64,000 nt of DNA from Agrococcus terreus (GCF_014645235.1 NZ_BMLM01000001.1:62001-126000); one strand, 5' to 3'. Shown: positions 32,660-40,916, numbered from the stretch's first letter. Translations and numbers: made by a program. The notes: generated from the letters alone by a model not told the origin.

Positions 32660-34033
32660 ATGACGAGCCAGCCGGCGACCACCCTGCTCATCCTCGGCGC
32701 CTCGGGCGACCTCACCCGGCGCCTCCTGCTGCCGGGCATCGGCACGCTCCTCGCCTCGCAGCCCGAGCGGCGCCTGCAGGTGGTGGGCGCCGACCTCCGC
32801 GAGCTCGACGCCGACGACTGGCACGGCCGCGTGCGCGACGCGCTCGCCGAGGGCGGCGCCGGAGCGCCGGCGGCCGACGCCGTGCTCGCGACCACGCGCT
32901 ACGCGGCAGGCGACGCGACCGACGACGAGGCGCTCCGTGCGCTGCTCGCGAGCATCCCGTGCGACCGGCTCGTCATCTACTTCGCCCTCCCCCCGCACGT
33001 CACCGAGCTCGTCTGCGCGGCCCTGGAGCGGATCGGGGTGCCCGGCGGCACGATCCTCGCGATCGAGAAGCCCTTCGGCGACAGCCTCGCCACCGCCCGC
33101 GAGCTCAACGCGCTCGTCACCCGGATCGTGCCCGAGGAGCGGGTCTTCCGCATCGACCACATGCTCGGCCTCCACACCGTGCTCAACCTCATCGGCCTCC
33201 GCTTCGCCAACCGGCTCATGGAGCCGGTGTGGGACCGCGACGGCATCGAGCGCGTCGAGGTGCTCTACGACGAGACCGTCACGCTCGAGGACCGCGCGGG
33301 CTACTACGACCGCAACGGGGCGCTGCGCGACATGATCCAGTCGCACCTGCTGCAGATCATGGCGATGCTCGCGATGGAGCCCATCGCCTCGGTCGGCGAG
33401 CGCGACCTGCGCGACGCGGTCGGCCAGGTGCTGCGCGCCGCGCGCGTCGTCGACCCGGTGCGCGACTCCCGCCGGGGGCGCTACGCCGCGGGCGACATCG
33501 ACGGCCGCGCCGTGCCCGACTACACCGCCGAGCAGGGCGTCGACCCGGCGCGCGGCACCGAGACGATCGCCGAGATCGAGGTGGCGATCGACAACCAGCG
33601 CTGGGCGGGCGTGCCCTTCGTGCTGCGCTCGGGCAAGTCGCTCGGCGAGGTGCGCAAGCGCGCCGTGATCCACTGGCGCGCCCCCGCGCACGTGCCGAGC
33701 GGGATGCACGGCCGCGACACCCCCGACAAGCTCGTCATCGACTTCAAGCCCGACGGCTTCGAGCTGCACCTCACCACGAACGGCAAGGGCGACCCGTTCA
33801 CGCTCGAGCAGACGGTGCTGCGGGGCGAGCTCGGCGGCGCGCACCTGCTCCCCTACGGCGAGGTGCTCGCGTCGATCCTCGACGGCGACCCGCGGCTCGC
33901 GGTCCGCGGCGACGCGGCCGAGGAGTGCTGGCGCATCGTCGAGCCGGTGCTCGAGGCGTGGCGCCGCGACGACGTGCCGATGGCGTCCTACCCGGCGGGC
34001 TCGACGGGCCCGGAGGGCTGGGCGACGAGCTGA
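32660..34033 (+). CDS. Glucose-6-phosphate dehydrogenase family protein, divergent
   Basis: A 457-residue member of the G6PDH family, slightly shorter than typical Zwf (about 490-515). The dinucleotide motif GASGDLTRR is at residues 13-21, EKPFG at 136-140 and the catalytic His at 229 (GYYDRNGALRDMIQSHLLQ). The substrate-phosphate motif RIDHYLGKE of canonical enzymes reads RIDHMLGLH here (164-172), so the conserved Lys is Leu171; the Lys of GDLxxRK is also lost. These changes suggest altered substrate or weak G6P activity. Not next to opcA, tal or gnd genes, again unlike the main zwf locus. Confidence 0.88.
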   Translation: MTSQPATTLLILGASGDLTRRLLLPGIGTLLASQPERRLQVVGADLRELDADDWHGRVRDALAEGGAGAPAADAVLATTRYAAGDATDDEALRALLASIPCDRLVIYFALPPHVTELVCAALERIGVPGGTILAIEKPFGDSLATARELNALVTRIVPEERVFRIDHMLGLHTVLNLIGLRFANRLMEPVWDRDGIERVEVLYDETVTLEDRAGYYDRNGALRDMIQSHLLQIMAMLAMEPIASVGERDLRDAVGQVLRAARVVDPVRDSRRGRYAAGDIDGRAVPDYTAEQGVDPARGTETIAEIEVAIDNQRWAGVPFVLRSGKSLGEVRKRAVIHWRAPAHVPSGMHGRDTPDKLVIDFKPDGFELHLTTNGKGDPFTLEQTVLRGELGGAHLLPYGEVLASILDGDPRLAVRGDAAEECWRIVEPVLEAWRRDDVPMASYPAGSTGPEGWATS

Positions 34034-34103
34034 GGTCGCAAACCGCGCCGCGCGCGCCTCGATGAGGTCCCGGAGGCCGCCTCCGCCTGGGCGCGGCGGC
34101 GGC

Positions 34104-34121
34104 GGTAAGGGTATCCTTACC
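34104..34121. promoter_or_regulatory. Inverted repeat over the promoter of the DUF3159 gene
   Basis: GGTAAGG-GTAT-CCTTACC, 7-bp perfect arms, ending 2 bp before GTG 34124. TATCCT inside it is a -10-like element positioned for a leaderless transcript beginning at the GTG. A repressor bound here would block transcription. Confidence 0.55.
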
Positions 34122-34123
34122 TG

Positions 34124-34876
34124 GTGCGCCGACCCCCTGCCGAGAGCCCCGCTCCCGTGGACGGCGCCCGCTTCGACGCCGACGGCGACCCGACGCGCGA
34201 GGAGTCGCTCTCGCGCCTGCTCGGCGGCGGGAGGACGGCGCTCGAGGCGTCGATCCCGCCGATCGCGTTCCTCGCGGCGTGGCTCGCGAGCGGCGGCGCG
34301 CTCTCCGTCGCGGTCGGGTGGTCGATCGCCGCGAGCGCCGCGCTCGTCGTCGTCGCGCTCGTGCAGCGGCGGCGCCCGCGCGCAGCCCTCATCGGGATGC
34401 TCGCGACCGCCGTGGCGGCGATGGTCGCCTACTACACGGGCGACGCGCGCGACTTCTTCCTCATCCAGCTGCTCTCGAACGCGGCGAGCGCGCTCGCCTG
34501 GGCGATCTCGATCCTCGTGCGGTGGCCGCTGCTCGGCGTCATCGTCGGCGGCCTCATCGGCACGCGCACGCGCTGGCGGCGCGACCCGGCGCTCCTGCGC
34601 GCCTACGCCCGCGCCTCTTGGATCTGGGTGCTGCAGTACGTCGTGCGGGTCGTCGTCTTCACGGCGCTGTGGTGGCTCGACGAGCCGACCTGGCTCGCCG
34701 TCATGCGCGCGGCGCTCACCTATCCGCTCGTCATCGCCTGCGTGGCGGCCTCGGGATGGGTGCTCTTCGCCGCGATCCCGAAGGGCCACCCGGGCGTCCG
34801 CAAGCCGCAGGCGCCCGAGGAGGGCCGCGCGGCCCACCCGTCCGCCGCACCCGACACGCCCGCGGATCCAGCCTGA
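34124..34876 (+). CDS. DUF3159 membrane protein
   Basis: A 250-residue protein with about five to six membrane helices. The start region EESLSRLLGGGRTALEASIPPIAFLAAWLA, the loop RRRPRAALIGMLA, VGGLIGTRTRWRRDPALLRAY and GHPGV near the end are the DUF3159 pattern, an actinobacterial membrane family of unknown function often near the dUTPase/DUF3710 locus. Start is GTG without a ribosome site, consistent with leaderless translation. The C-terminal 35 residues are hydrophilic and Pro/Ala-rich. Confidence 0.88.
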   Translation: MRRPPAESPAPVDGARFDADGDPTREESLSRLLGGGRTALEASIPPIAFLAAWLASGGALSVAVGWSIAASAALVVVALVQRRRPRAALIGMLATAVAAMVAYYTGDARDFFLIQLLSNAASALAWAISILVRWPLLGVIVGGLIGTRTRWRRDPALLRAYARASWIWVLQYVVRVVVFTALWWLDEPTWLAVMRAALTYPLVIACVAASGWVLFAAIPKGHPGVRKPQAPEEGRAAHPSAAPDTPADPA

Positions 34877-34880
34877 TCCG

Positions 34881-34909
34881 TTGACCCGGCCCTGAGCCGG
34901 GCGTAGGGT
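34881..34909 (+). promoter_or_regulatory. Promoter of the leader RNA and methyltransferase gene
   Basis: TTGACC (34881-34886), 17-bp spacer, TAGGGT (34904-34909). A CCCGGC-CCTGA-GCCGGG hairpin (34885-34901) lies in the spacer and may terminate the DUF3159 transcript. Confidence 0.7.
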
Positions 34910-34921
34910 CGCAGCCAAGCC

Positions 34922-35000
34922 AAGCGGTGCGGACCGACCAGGCGCCTTCACCAGCACTTGCGACTCGAAGCAAGCGTCTCTGAGCCAGTCCGCACCGCTT
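34922..35000 (+). ncRNA. Structured 5' leader of the methyltransferase gene
   Basis: A perfect 13-pair outer stem (AAGCGGTGCGGAC 34922-34934 with GTCCGCACCGCTT 34988-35000) encloses a 53-base interior. Inside it is a second hairpin, CTTGC-GACTCGAA-GCAAG (34957-34974), extendable by G.U and C-G pairs past one mismatch. It begins about 6 bases after the predicted transcription start and ends 12 bases before the GGGAGG ribosome site. I recognise no known riboswitch class or tRNA fold. Confidence 0.55.
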
Positions 35001-35023
35001 CTCACGTCCGCGGGAGGTGCGCG

Positions 35024-35605
35024 GTGCACGAGCTGCCGGTCGAACCGGGCGTCGTCGAGCGCGTCGCCAGCGCCATGGCGACCGTGCCGCGCCCGGGGTT
35101 CCTGCCACCCTCCGTCCGCCACCTCGCCGGCGCCGACCTGCCTGTCGGGATCGGCTGGGACGCGACCTGCTCGCAGCCGTCGACGGTCGCGCGCATGCTC
35201 GTGCTGCTCGACGCCCGCGCCGGGCACCGCGTGCTCGACGTCGGCTCCGGCAGCGGCTGGACCACGGCCATCCTCGCGACCCTCGGCGCCGCGGTGACGG
35301 GCGTCGAGCTCGTGCCGCAGCTCGTGGAGATGGGTAGGGCGCACCTGCGCGACGCGGGCGTCGACGCGGCGATCGAGCAGGCCGCGCCGGGCGTGCTCGG
35401 CCTGCCCTCGCTCGCGCCCTTCGACCGCATCCTCGTCTCGGCCGACCTCGGCCGCATGCCCGACGCCCTCGTCGACCAGCTCGCGCCCGGCGGCCGGCTC
35501 GTCGCGCCGGTCGCGGGCTCGATGGTGGTCGTCGACGTCGTCGACGGGTCGCCCGAGGTGCGCATCGACGGCACCGGCTACGCCTTCGTGCCGCTCCGCG
35601 ACTGA
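35024..35605 (+). CDS. Protein-L-isoaspartate O-methyltransferase-like protein
   Basis: A 193-residue SAM-dependent methyltransferase of the PCMT family. TVPRPGFLPPS and GIGWDATCSQPSTVARML are the family's substrate-side segments; VLDVGSGSGWTTAILATL is the SAM-binding motif I; VELVPQLVEMGRAHL follows and APGVLGLPSLAPFDRILVSADLG is the post-motif. It is expected to repair isoaspartyl residues in damaged proteins. Start GTG 35024 is fixed by GGGAGG six bases upstream. The 110-base leader upstream is highly structured, suggesting regulated translation. Monocistronic. Confidence 0.9.
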   Translation: MHELPVEPGVVERVASAMATVPRPGFLPPSVRHLAGADLPVGIGWDATCSQPSTVARMLVLLDARAGHRVLDVGSGSGWTTAILATLGAAVTGVELVPQLVEMGRAHLRDAGVDAAIEQAAPGVLGLPSLAPFDRILVSADLGRMPDALVDQLAPGGRLVAPVAGSMVVVDVVDGSPEVRIDGTGYAFVPLRD

Positions 35606-35690
35606 CCGCGCCGGCGGCCGCCGCCCCGCCGCCCCGCTCCGCCCTGCCCCCAGCGCCGCGGCGTAGGGTTGCCCGCACGGGCACACGGAC

Positions 35691-35720
35691 AGGCACGGGC
35701 AGGCACGAGCAGGCACGAGG
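35691..35720 (+). repeat. Three tandem 10-bp repeats upstream of the ectoine hydrolase gene
   Basis: AGGCACGGGC, AGGCACGAGC, AGGCACGAGG in direct succession between a TAGGGT -10-like box (35664-35669) and the GTG start at 35731. The 10-bp spacing equals one helical turn, so it could be a binding site for a regulator. The last copy overlaps the ribosome site. Confidence 0.65.
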
Positions 35721-35730
35721 GGGCGGCGCG

Positions 35731-36936
35731 GTGACGGACGAGCGGATGCGCGAGGACGAGGGCCGGATCGGCGACGCGGAGCTCGCCCAGCGCCTCGAGC
35801 GCACGCGCGACCGGATGCGGCACGCGGGCCTCGACGGCCTCGTCGTCGTGGATCCCGCGAACCTCCACTACCTCACCGGCTACGACGCATGGTCGTTCTA
35901 CATGCCGCAGCTGCTGTTCGTGCCGCTCGAGGGCGAGCCGCTGCTCATCATGCGGCAGATGGACGCGGGCGGCGCGCACCGCACCGCGCGCACGCCGCGC
36001 GAGCGCATCCTCGGCTACCCCGAGGCCCTCGTGCACCGCCGCGACGTGCACCCCTTCGACTGGGCCGCGGAGCAGCTGCACGCGCACGGCTTCGGCGGCC
36101 GCGGGCGCATCGGCTACGAGGCGGAGGCGCACTTCCTGTCGGTGCGCTCGTTCCACGCGCTCGAGCGCGGCCTGCCCGAGTGGACGCTCGTCGACTGCCG
36201 CGACCTCGTCAACTGGGTGCGGCTCGTGAAGAGCCCCGCGGAGCTCGTGCTGCTGCGCCGCGCGGGCCTCGTCGCGAGCGCCGCGATGCGCGCGGGCATC
36301 GACGCCGTCGCCGCGGGCGCGCGGCAGAACGACGTCGCCGCGGCGATCCAGCACGCGCAGGCCACGGGCGTCGAGGGCGCCGACGGCGACTACCCGGCGA
36401 TCGTGCCGATGCTGCCCACGGGCGAGTCGGCCGACACCCCGCACATGACCTGGAGCGCGCGCCGGCTCGGCGCCGGCGAGGCCGTCTCGATCGAGCTGGC
36501 CGGCGCGCACCGCCGCTACCACGCGCCGCTCGCGCGCACGATCTCGCTCGGCGTGCCCGACGACCGCCTCCGGGAGCTCGCCGACATCACCGCCGAGGGC
36601 CTCCAGCTCGTGCTCGACGGCCTGCGGCCCGGCCGCGCCGTGGCCGAGGTGCACGCGCTGTGGCGCGACCACATCGCCGCCCACGGCATCGAGAAGCCGA
36701 GCCGACTCGGGTACTCGATCGGCATCGGCTACCCGCCCGACTGGGGCGAGCGCACCGTCTCGATCCGCGGCGACGACGAGACCGTGCTCGAGCCCGGCAT
36801 GGCCTTCCACGTCATCGCCGGCATGTGGATGTCGGGCTACGGCTGCGAGCTGAGCGAATCGGTCGCGCTCCACGACGGCGGCGTCGAGGTGCTCACCGAC
36901 GCGCCGCGCGAGCTCATCGTGCGGGAGGGCGCGTGA
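35731..36936 (+). CDS. doeA: Ectoine hydrolase (DoeA/EutD-like, M24 creatinase-fold)
   Basis: A 401-residue pita-bread-fold enzyme. DPANLHYLTGYDAWSFYMPQ, GYPEALVHRRDVHP, NWVRLVKSPAELVLLRRA, GADGDYPAIVPMLPTG and IGYPPDWGERTVSIR match what I know of DoeA/EutD, which opens ectoine to N-acetyl-diaminobutyrate, better than ordinary Xaa-Pro peptidases. The two Asp metal ligands of M24 peptidases are missing: the first position is Glu (SIELAG) and the second Pro (RYHAPLART), as in non-metal creatinase-like members. Start is GTG after GAGGGGG. Overlaps the M20 gene by GTGA; a ProP-like permease follows. Family call is recognition-based. Confidence 0.8.
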   Translation: MTDERMREDEGRIGDAELAQRLERTRDRMRHAGLDGLVVVDPANLHYLTGYDAWSFYMPQLLFVPLEGEPLLIMRQMDAGGAHRTARTPRERILGYPEALVHRRDVHPFDWAAEQLHAHGFGGRGRIGYEAEAHFLSVRSFHALERGLPEWTLVDCRDLVNWVRLVKSPAELVLLRRAGLVASAAMRAGIDAVAAGARQNDVAAAIQHAQATGVEGADGDYPAIVPMLPTGESADTPHMTWSARRLGAGEAVSIELAGAHRRYHAPLARTISLGVPDDRLRELADITAEGLQLVLDGLRPGRAVAEVHALWRDHIAAHGIEKPSRLGYSIGIGYPPDWGERTVSIRGDDETVLEPGMAFHVIAGMWMSGYGCELSESVALHDGGVEVLTDAPRELIVREGA

Positions 36937-38138
36937 GCGCCGGCGCGGCGTCCGGCCAGGCGGCGGCCGTCGAGGCGGCGCTCGCCCTCGTCGACGGCGC
37001 GACGATCGTCGCCGACGCCTCCGCGCTCATCCTCGCCGCGAGCGAGAACCCCGGCGGCACCGAGCTGGCGGCGGTCCGGATGCTCGAGACGATCGCCTCG
37101 CGCCTCGGCGGCCGCAGCCGCCGGCAGCTCGTCGCGCCCGGCCGCCCCAACCTCTCGGTGCGCTTCGGGCCCGATCCGAGCGCGGAGGCGCCCGGCGTGC
37201 TCGTGCTCGGCCACAGCGACGTCGTGCCCGCGGGCGATGGCTGGCACGCCGACCCCTTCAGCCCGCGCGTCGCCGACGGCTGGCTCACGGGCCGCGGCGC
37301 CACCGACATGAAGGGCGGCCTGGCCGCCGCGCTGCAGGCGCTCGCCGCCGTGCACCGCGCGCGCCCCGAGCTGCCGCTCGAGCTGCTCGTCACGGTCGAC
37401 GAGGAGGACCTCGCCACCGGCGTGCAGGCGCACCTGGGTGAGCCGCCCTCCCACTACCGGGCCTGCATCGTCGCCGAGCCGACCGACCTCGCCGTCGTCA
37501 TCGCCTGCCGCGGCGCCGCGAACCTGCAGGTCGACGTCGCAGGCCGCGCAGCGCACGCCGGACGGCCCGAGGACGGCGCGAGCGCCATCACCACCGCCGC
37601 GCGCATCGCGACCTGGATCGCCGACGACCACGCGCGGCTCCGCGCCGGCGCCTTCGGCCTGCTCGGCTCCGCCACCTGGAGCGTCGGCCGCATCGAGGGC
37701 GGCCACGGCACCTCGATCGTGCCCGACCGCTGCACGCTGCTCGTCGACCGGCGGCTCATGCCGGGCGAGACGGGCGCGGAGGCGCTCGCCCAGCTCGAGG
37801 CCGGCATCGCCGACGCGCTCGGCGACGGCGGCTGCACCGCGAGCGCCGCGCTCCTCATGGAGATGCCCGGCTTCGAGACCGCGCCCGGGCATCCGCTCGT
37901 GGCCGCCGCGGTCGACGCGCTCGCCGCGGAGGGCCGCGAGGCGCCCGTCGAGGCGTGGACCGCGGCGTGCGAGGGCGGCTTCATCGCCCGCCACCACGGC
38001 TGCCCGACGGTCATCCTCGGCCCGGGCGACATCACCGGCCAGGCCCACCAGCCCGACGAGCGCGTGCGCATCGACGACCTCGAGGCCGCCGCGCGCGCCT
38101 ACGTCCGCATGGCCCTCGCCCTCCACGACGCCGGCTGA
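36933..38138 (+). CDS. M20-family deacetylase (ArgE/DapE-like), probable N-acetyl-diaminobutyrate deacetylase
   Basis: A 401-residue di-zinc amidohydrolase. Ligands appear as His-x-Asp in LGHSDVVPAG, Asp in RGATDMKGG, the Glu pair in VDEEDLA, an acid in VAEPTDL and His in GQAHQPDE; the dimerisation domain holds AAHAGRPEDGASAI. It resembles acetylornithine deacetylase. Acetylornithine and N-acetyl-diaminobutyrate (product of ectoine hydrolase) differ by one carbon. With the DoeA-type gene overlapping upstream, it may replace the usual DoeB/EutE deacetylase, which belongs to a different family. Substrate is inference. Confidence 0.85.
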   Translation: MSAGAASGQAAAVEAALALVDGATIVADASALILAASENPGGTELAAVRMLETIASRLGGRSRRQLVAPGRPNLSVRFGPDPSAEAPGVLVLGHSDVVPAGDGWHADPFSPRVADGWLTGRGATDMKGGLAAALQALAAVHRARPELPLELLVTVDEEDLATGVQAHLGEPPSHYRACIVAEPTDLAVVIACRGAANLQVDVAGRAAHAGRPEDGASAITTAARIATWIADDHARLRAGAFGLLGSATWSVGRIEGGHGTSIVPDRCTLLVDRRLMPGETGAEALAQLEAGIADALGDGGCTASAALLMEMPGFETAPGHPLVAAAVDALAAEGREAPVEAWTAACEGGFIARHHGCPTVILGPGDITGQAHQPDERVRIDDLEAAARAYVRMALALHDAG

Positions 38139-38208
38139 GCCGCACGCCACACCGACCCCATCCCGCATCCCTGCACGACGCACGACCCCGACACCGGAAG
38201 GTACGGCC

Positions 38209-39633
38209 ATGACCGAGCAGCACGCCCCCGCAGCCCCCGACGGGGGCCTCCCGCCCATCACCCGCGAGCACGACCTCTCGCCCATCCAGCGCAAGACCGT
38301 GAAGAAGTCCGTCATGGGCGCGATGGCCGGCAACGCCATCGAGTGGTTCGACTACGGCATCTACGGCTACCTGGCCGTGCACCTCTCGAACCAGATCTTC
38401 GGCGGCACCGAGGACGCCATCCTCTGGACGCTCTTCGGCTTCGCGATCTCGTTCCTCGTGCGCCCCCTCGGCGGCGCGATCCTCGGCCCGCTCGGCGACC
38501 GCATCGGGCGCCAGAAGGTGCTCGTCTTCACCATCCTGATGATCTCGCTCGCCACCGCGGCGATCGGCCTCATCCCCACCTACGAGCAGGCGGGCTGGCT
38601 CGCGCCGGCGCTGCTGTTCCTGCTGCGCATCATCCAGGGCTTCTCTGCCGGCGGCGAGTACGCCGGCGCCGCGGTCTACATGGCCGAGCACGCGCCCGAC
38701 GACCGCCGCGGCTTCTGGGGCTCGTTCCTCGAGTTCGGCACCCTGCTCGGCTTCTCGGCCGCAGCGATCCTCGTCACCGCGATGGAGACGATCCTGGGCC
38801 CGGATGCGATGGAGGCCGGCTGGTGGCGCCTGCCGTTCCTGCTCACCCTGCCGCTCGGCCTCGTCGCCCTCGCGATGCGCGCCCGCCTCCACGACCCGGA
38901 GACCTTCACCGAGGCGAAGCAGCAGGACACCCGCACGAGCGCCTGGCAGACGCTGCGCGACCTCGTCACCCAGCAGCCGAAGCAGCTGCTGAAGATCATG
39001 GGCATCACGATCCTCATCAACACGGCCTTCTACCTCGTGCTGACCTACATGCCCACGTTCCTCACCACCTCGCTCGACATGGATGCGACGCAGGCGGGCC
39101 TCATGCTCGTCGGCGTCCAGCTCGTGATGATGGCGGTGATCGTGCCGCTCGGCGCGCTCACCGACCGGATCGGCAGGCGGCCGCTGCTGCTCACCGCGGC
39201 CATCGGCTTCACGCTGTTCTCGGTGCCCGCGATCATGCTGCTCAACACGGGCGTCGTCGCGCTGCAGGTGCTGGGTCTCGCGATCTTCGGCCTGTTCCTC
39301 GTCATGCTGCTGTGCAACATCTCGGCCTCGCTGCCGGCGCTGTTCCCCACGACCGTCCGCTACGCGGGCTTCGCGCTCGGCTACAACGTCGCCACGTCGC
39401 TGCTCGGCGGGCCCGCGGGCCTCATCAACGAGGCGCTCATCGACAGCACGGGCTCGACGCTGGTGCCGGGCTTCTACATGACGGTCGCCGGCATCATCGG
39501 CCTCGTCGCGATCCTCACCTTCAACGAGACGGCCGGCCGGAGCCTCCGCGGCGACCGCGTGCCGGGCGACGACGACCGCGACCGGATCGCCGTGGGCGAG
39601 ACGCTCATCGGGAAGGTCACCAAGGAGCGGTGA
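38209..39633 (+). CDS. MHS-family osmolyte permease, ProP-like
   Basis: A 474-residue, 12-helix major facilitator. SVMGAMAGNAIEWFDYGIYGYLAV, PLGDRIGRQKVLVFTIL and RIIQGFSAGGEYAGAAVYMAEHAP are characteristic of the ProP/MHS group; ProP carries proline, betaine and ectoine with protons. The C-terminal soluble tail (about 40 residues) lacks an obvious coiled coil, unlike E. coli ProP. It is 70 bp downstream of the M20 gene, preceded by GGAAGG, and completes an uptake-plus-breakdown unit with the ectoine hydrolase. Substrate inferred from context. Confidence 0.85.
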   Translation: MTEQHAPAAPDGGLPPITREHDLSPIQRKTVKKSVMGAMAGNAIEWFDYGIYGYLAVHLSNQIFGGTEDAILWTLFGFAISFLVRPLGGAILGPLGDRIGRQKVLVFTILMISLATAAIGLIPTYEQAGWLAPALLFLLRIIQGFSAGGEYAGAAVYMAEHAPDDRRGFWGSFLEFGTLLGFSAAAILVTAMETILGPDAMEAGWWRLPFLLTLPLGLVALAMRARLHDPETFTEAKQQDTRTSAWQTLRDLVTQQPKQLLKIMGITILINTAFYLVLTYMPTFLTTSLDMDATQAGLMLVGVQLVMMAVIVPLGALTDRIGRRPLLLTAAIGFTLFSVPAIMLLNTGVVALQVLGLAIFGLFLVMLLCNISASLPALFPTTVRYAGFALGYNVATSLLGGPAGLINEALIDSTGSTLVPGFYMTVAGIIGLVAILTFNETAGRSLRGDRVPGDDDRDRIAVGETLIGKVTKER

Positions 39634-39743
39634 GCGCCGAGGAGTCCGGGCCGGGCGGTCAGGCGGTGCGCGCGGTGCGCGTCCCCTGACCGTCCGATCC
39701 GAATGCGGCCCACCTTGTCCCCCACCTGCGTACGTTGGGGGAC

Positions 39744-40916
39744 ATGCGAGCACTCACCTGGCAGGGCAAGCGGAACGTCACGATCGAGGAGGTCCCGGAT
39801 CCTCGCATCCAGGAGCCGACCGACGCGATCGTCCGGATCACGTCGACCGCGATCTGCGGCTCCGACCTCCACCTGTACGAGCTCTTCGCGCCGTTCCTCG
39901 CGAAGGGCGACATCCTGGGCCACGAGCCGATGGGCATCGTCGAGGAGGTGGGCTCGGCCGTCGAGGGCCTCCTGCCCGGCGACCGCGTCGTCATCCCCTT
40001 CGTCATCGCGTGCGGCGACTGCTTCATGTGCGCGCGGGGCCTCACGACGCAGTGCGAGACCACGCAGAACCGCGACACCGGATCCGGTGCGAGCCTCTAC
40101 GGCTACACGTCGCTCTACGGCTCGGTGCCGGGCGGCCAGGCCGAGCGGCTGCGCGTGCCGCTGGCCGACTTCAACGCGACGAAGGTCGGCAGCGCGCTGC
40201 CCGACGACCGCTACCTCTTCCTCTCCGACATCCTCCCCACCGCCTGGCAGGGCGTCGCCTACGCCGACGTGCCCGAGGGCGGCACGCTCGGCGTCATGGG
40301 CCTCGGCCCCGTCGGCCAGTTCGCGGCGCGCATCGGCCGGCACCTCGGCCACCGCGTCATCGCGGTCGAGCCGGTGCCGGAGCGGCGCGCCATGGCCGAG
40401 CGGTACGGCGTCGAGACCCTCGACATGCCGGATGCGCTCGACGCGCTCCGCGACCTCACCGACGGCCGCGGGCCGGATGCGATCGTCGACGCCGTCGGCA
40501 TGGAGGCGCACGGCGCGCCCGGCACGGCTGCGGCGCAGGCGGTGGTCGGCGCGCTCCCCGACGCGCTCGCGAAGCCGATGATGCAGCACGCGGGGCTCGA
40601 CCGGCTCACCGCGCTGCACACGGCGTTCGACGCGGTGCGCCGCGGCGGCACCGTCTCGCTGAGCGGCGTCTACGTGGGCAGCGCCGACCCGATGCCGATG
40701 ATGACCCTCTTCGACAAGCAGATCGCGATCCGGATGGGCCAGTGCAACGTGCAGACGTGGCGCGACGCGCTGCTGCCCCTCGTCGAGGACGAGGCCGACC
40801 CGCTCGGCACCGCTGACCTCACGACGCACCGCGTGCCGCTCGAGCAGGGCCCGGAGCTCTACGAGACGTTCCAGAAGAAGGAGGACGGCTGCATCAAGGT
40901 GGTGCTCGAGCCCTAG
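39744..40916 (+). CDS. Zinc-dependent alcohol dehydrogenase
   Basis: A 390-residue medium-chain dehydrogenase. Catalytic zinc ligands are Cys in AICGSDLH and His-Glu in GHEPMG; structural-zinc cysteines are in CGDCFMCARGLTTQCE. The Rossmann motif is GLGPVGQFA with VEPVPERRA next, favouring NAD. It belongs to the formaldehyde-dehydrogenase-like ADH group. ATG 39744 is used; an in-frame TTG at 39735 is possible. It lies 110 bp after the permease and is followed by a terminator. Whether it belongs to the ectoine pathway is doubtful. Confidence 0.92.
   Translation: MRALTWQGKRNVTIEEVPDPRIQEPTDAIVRITSTAICGSDLHLYELFAPFLAKGDILGHEPMGIVEEVGSAVEGLLPGDRVVIPFVIACGDCFMCARGLTTQCETTQNRDTGSGASLYGYTSLYGSVPGGQAERLRVPLADFNATKVGSALPDDRYLFLSDILPTAWQGVAYADVPEGGTLGVMGLGPVGQFAARIGRHLGHRVIAVEPVPERRAMAERYGVETLDMPDALDALRDLTDGRGPDAIVDAVGMEAHGAPGTAAAQAVVGALPDALAKPMMQHAGLDRLTALHTAFDAVRRGGTVSLSGVYVGSADPMPMMTLFDKQIAIRMGQCNVQTWRDALLPLVEDEADPLGTADLTTHRVPLEQGPELYETFQKKEDGCIKVVLEP

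Noticed and set aside
34922-35000. Possible tRNA or tRNA-like gene because of the TTCGAGTC motif on the minus strand
   Set aside because: No anticodon arm or D-arm can be drawn and the outer stem has 13 pairs, so it is treated as a leader structure.
39744-40916. Alcohol dehydrogenase as part of the ectoine pathway
   Set aside because: It is separated by 110 bp from the permease, has its own start signals, and no known ectoine step needs this type of enzyme.
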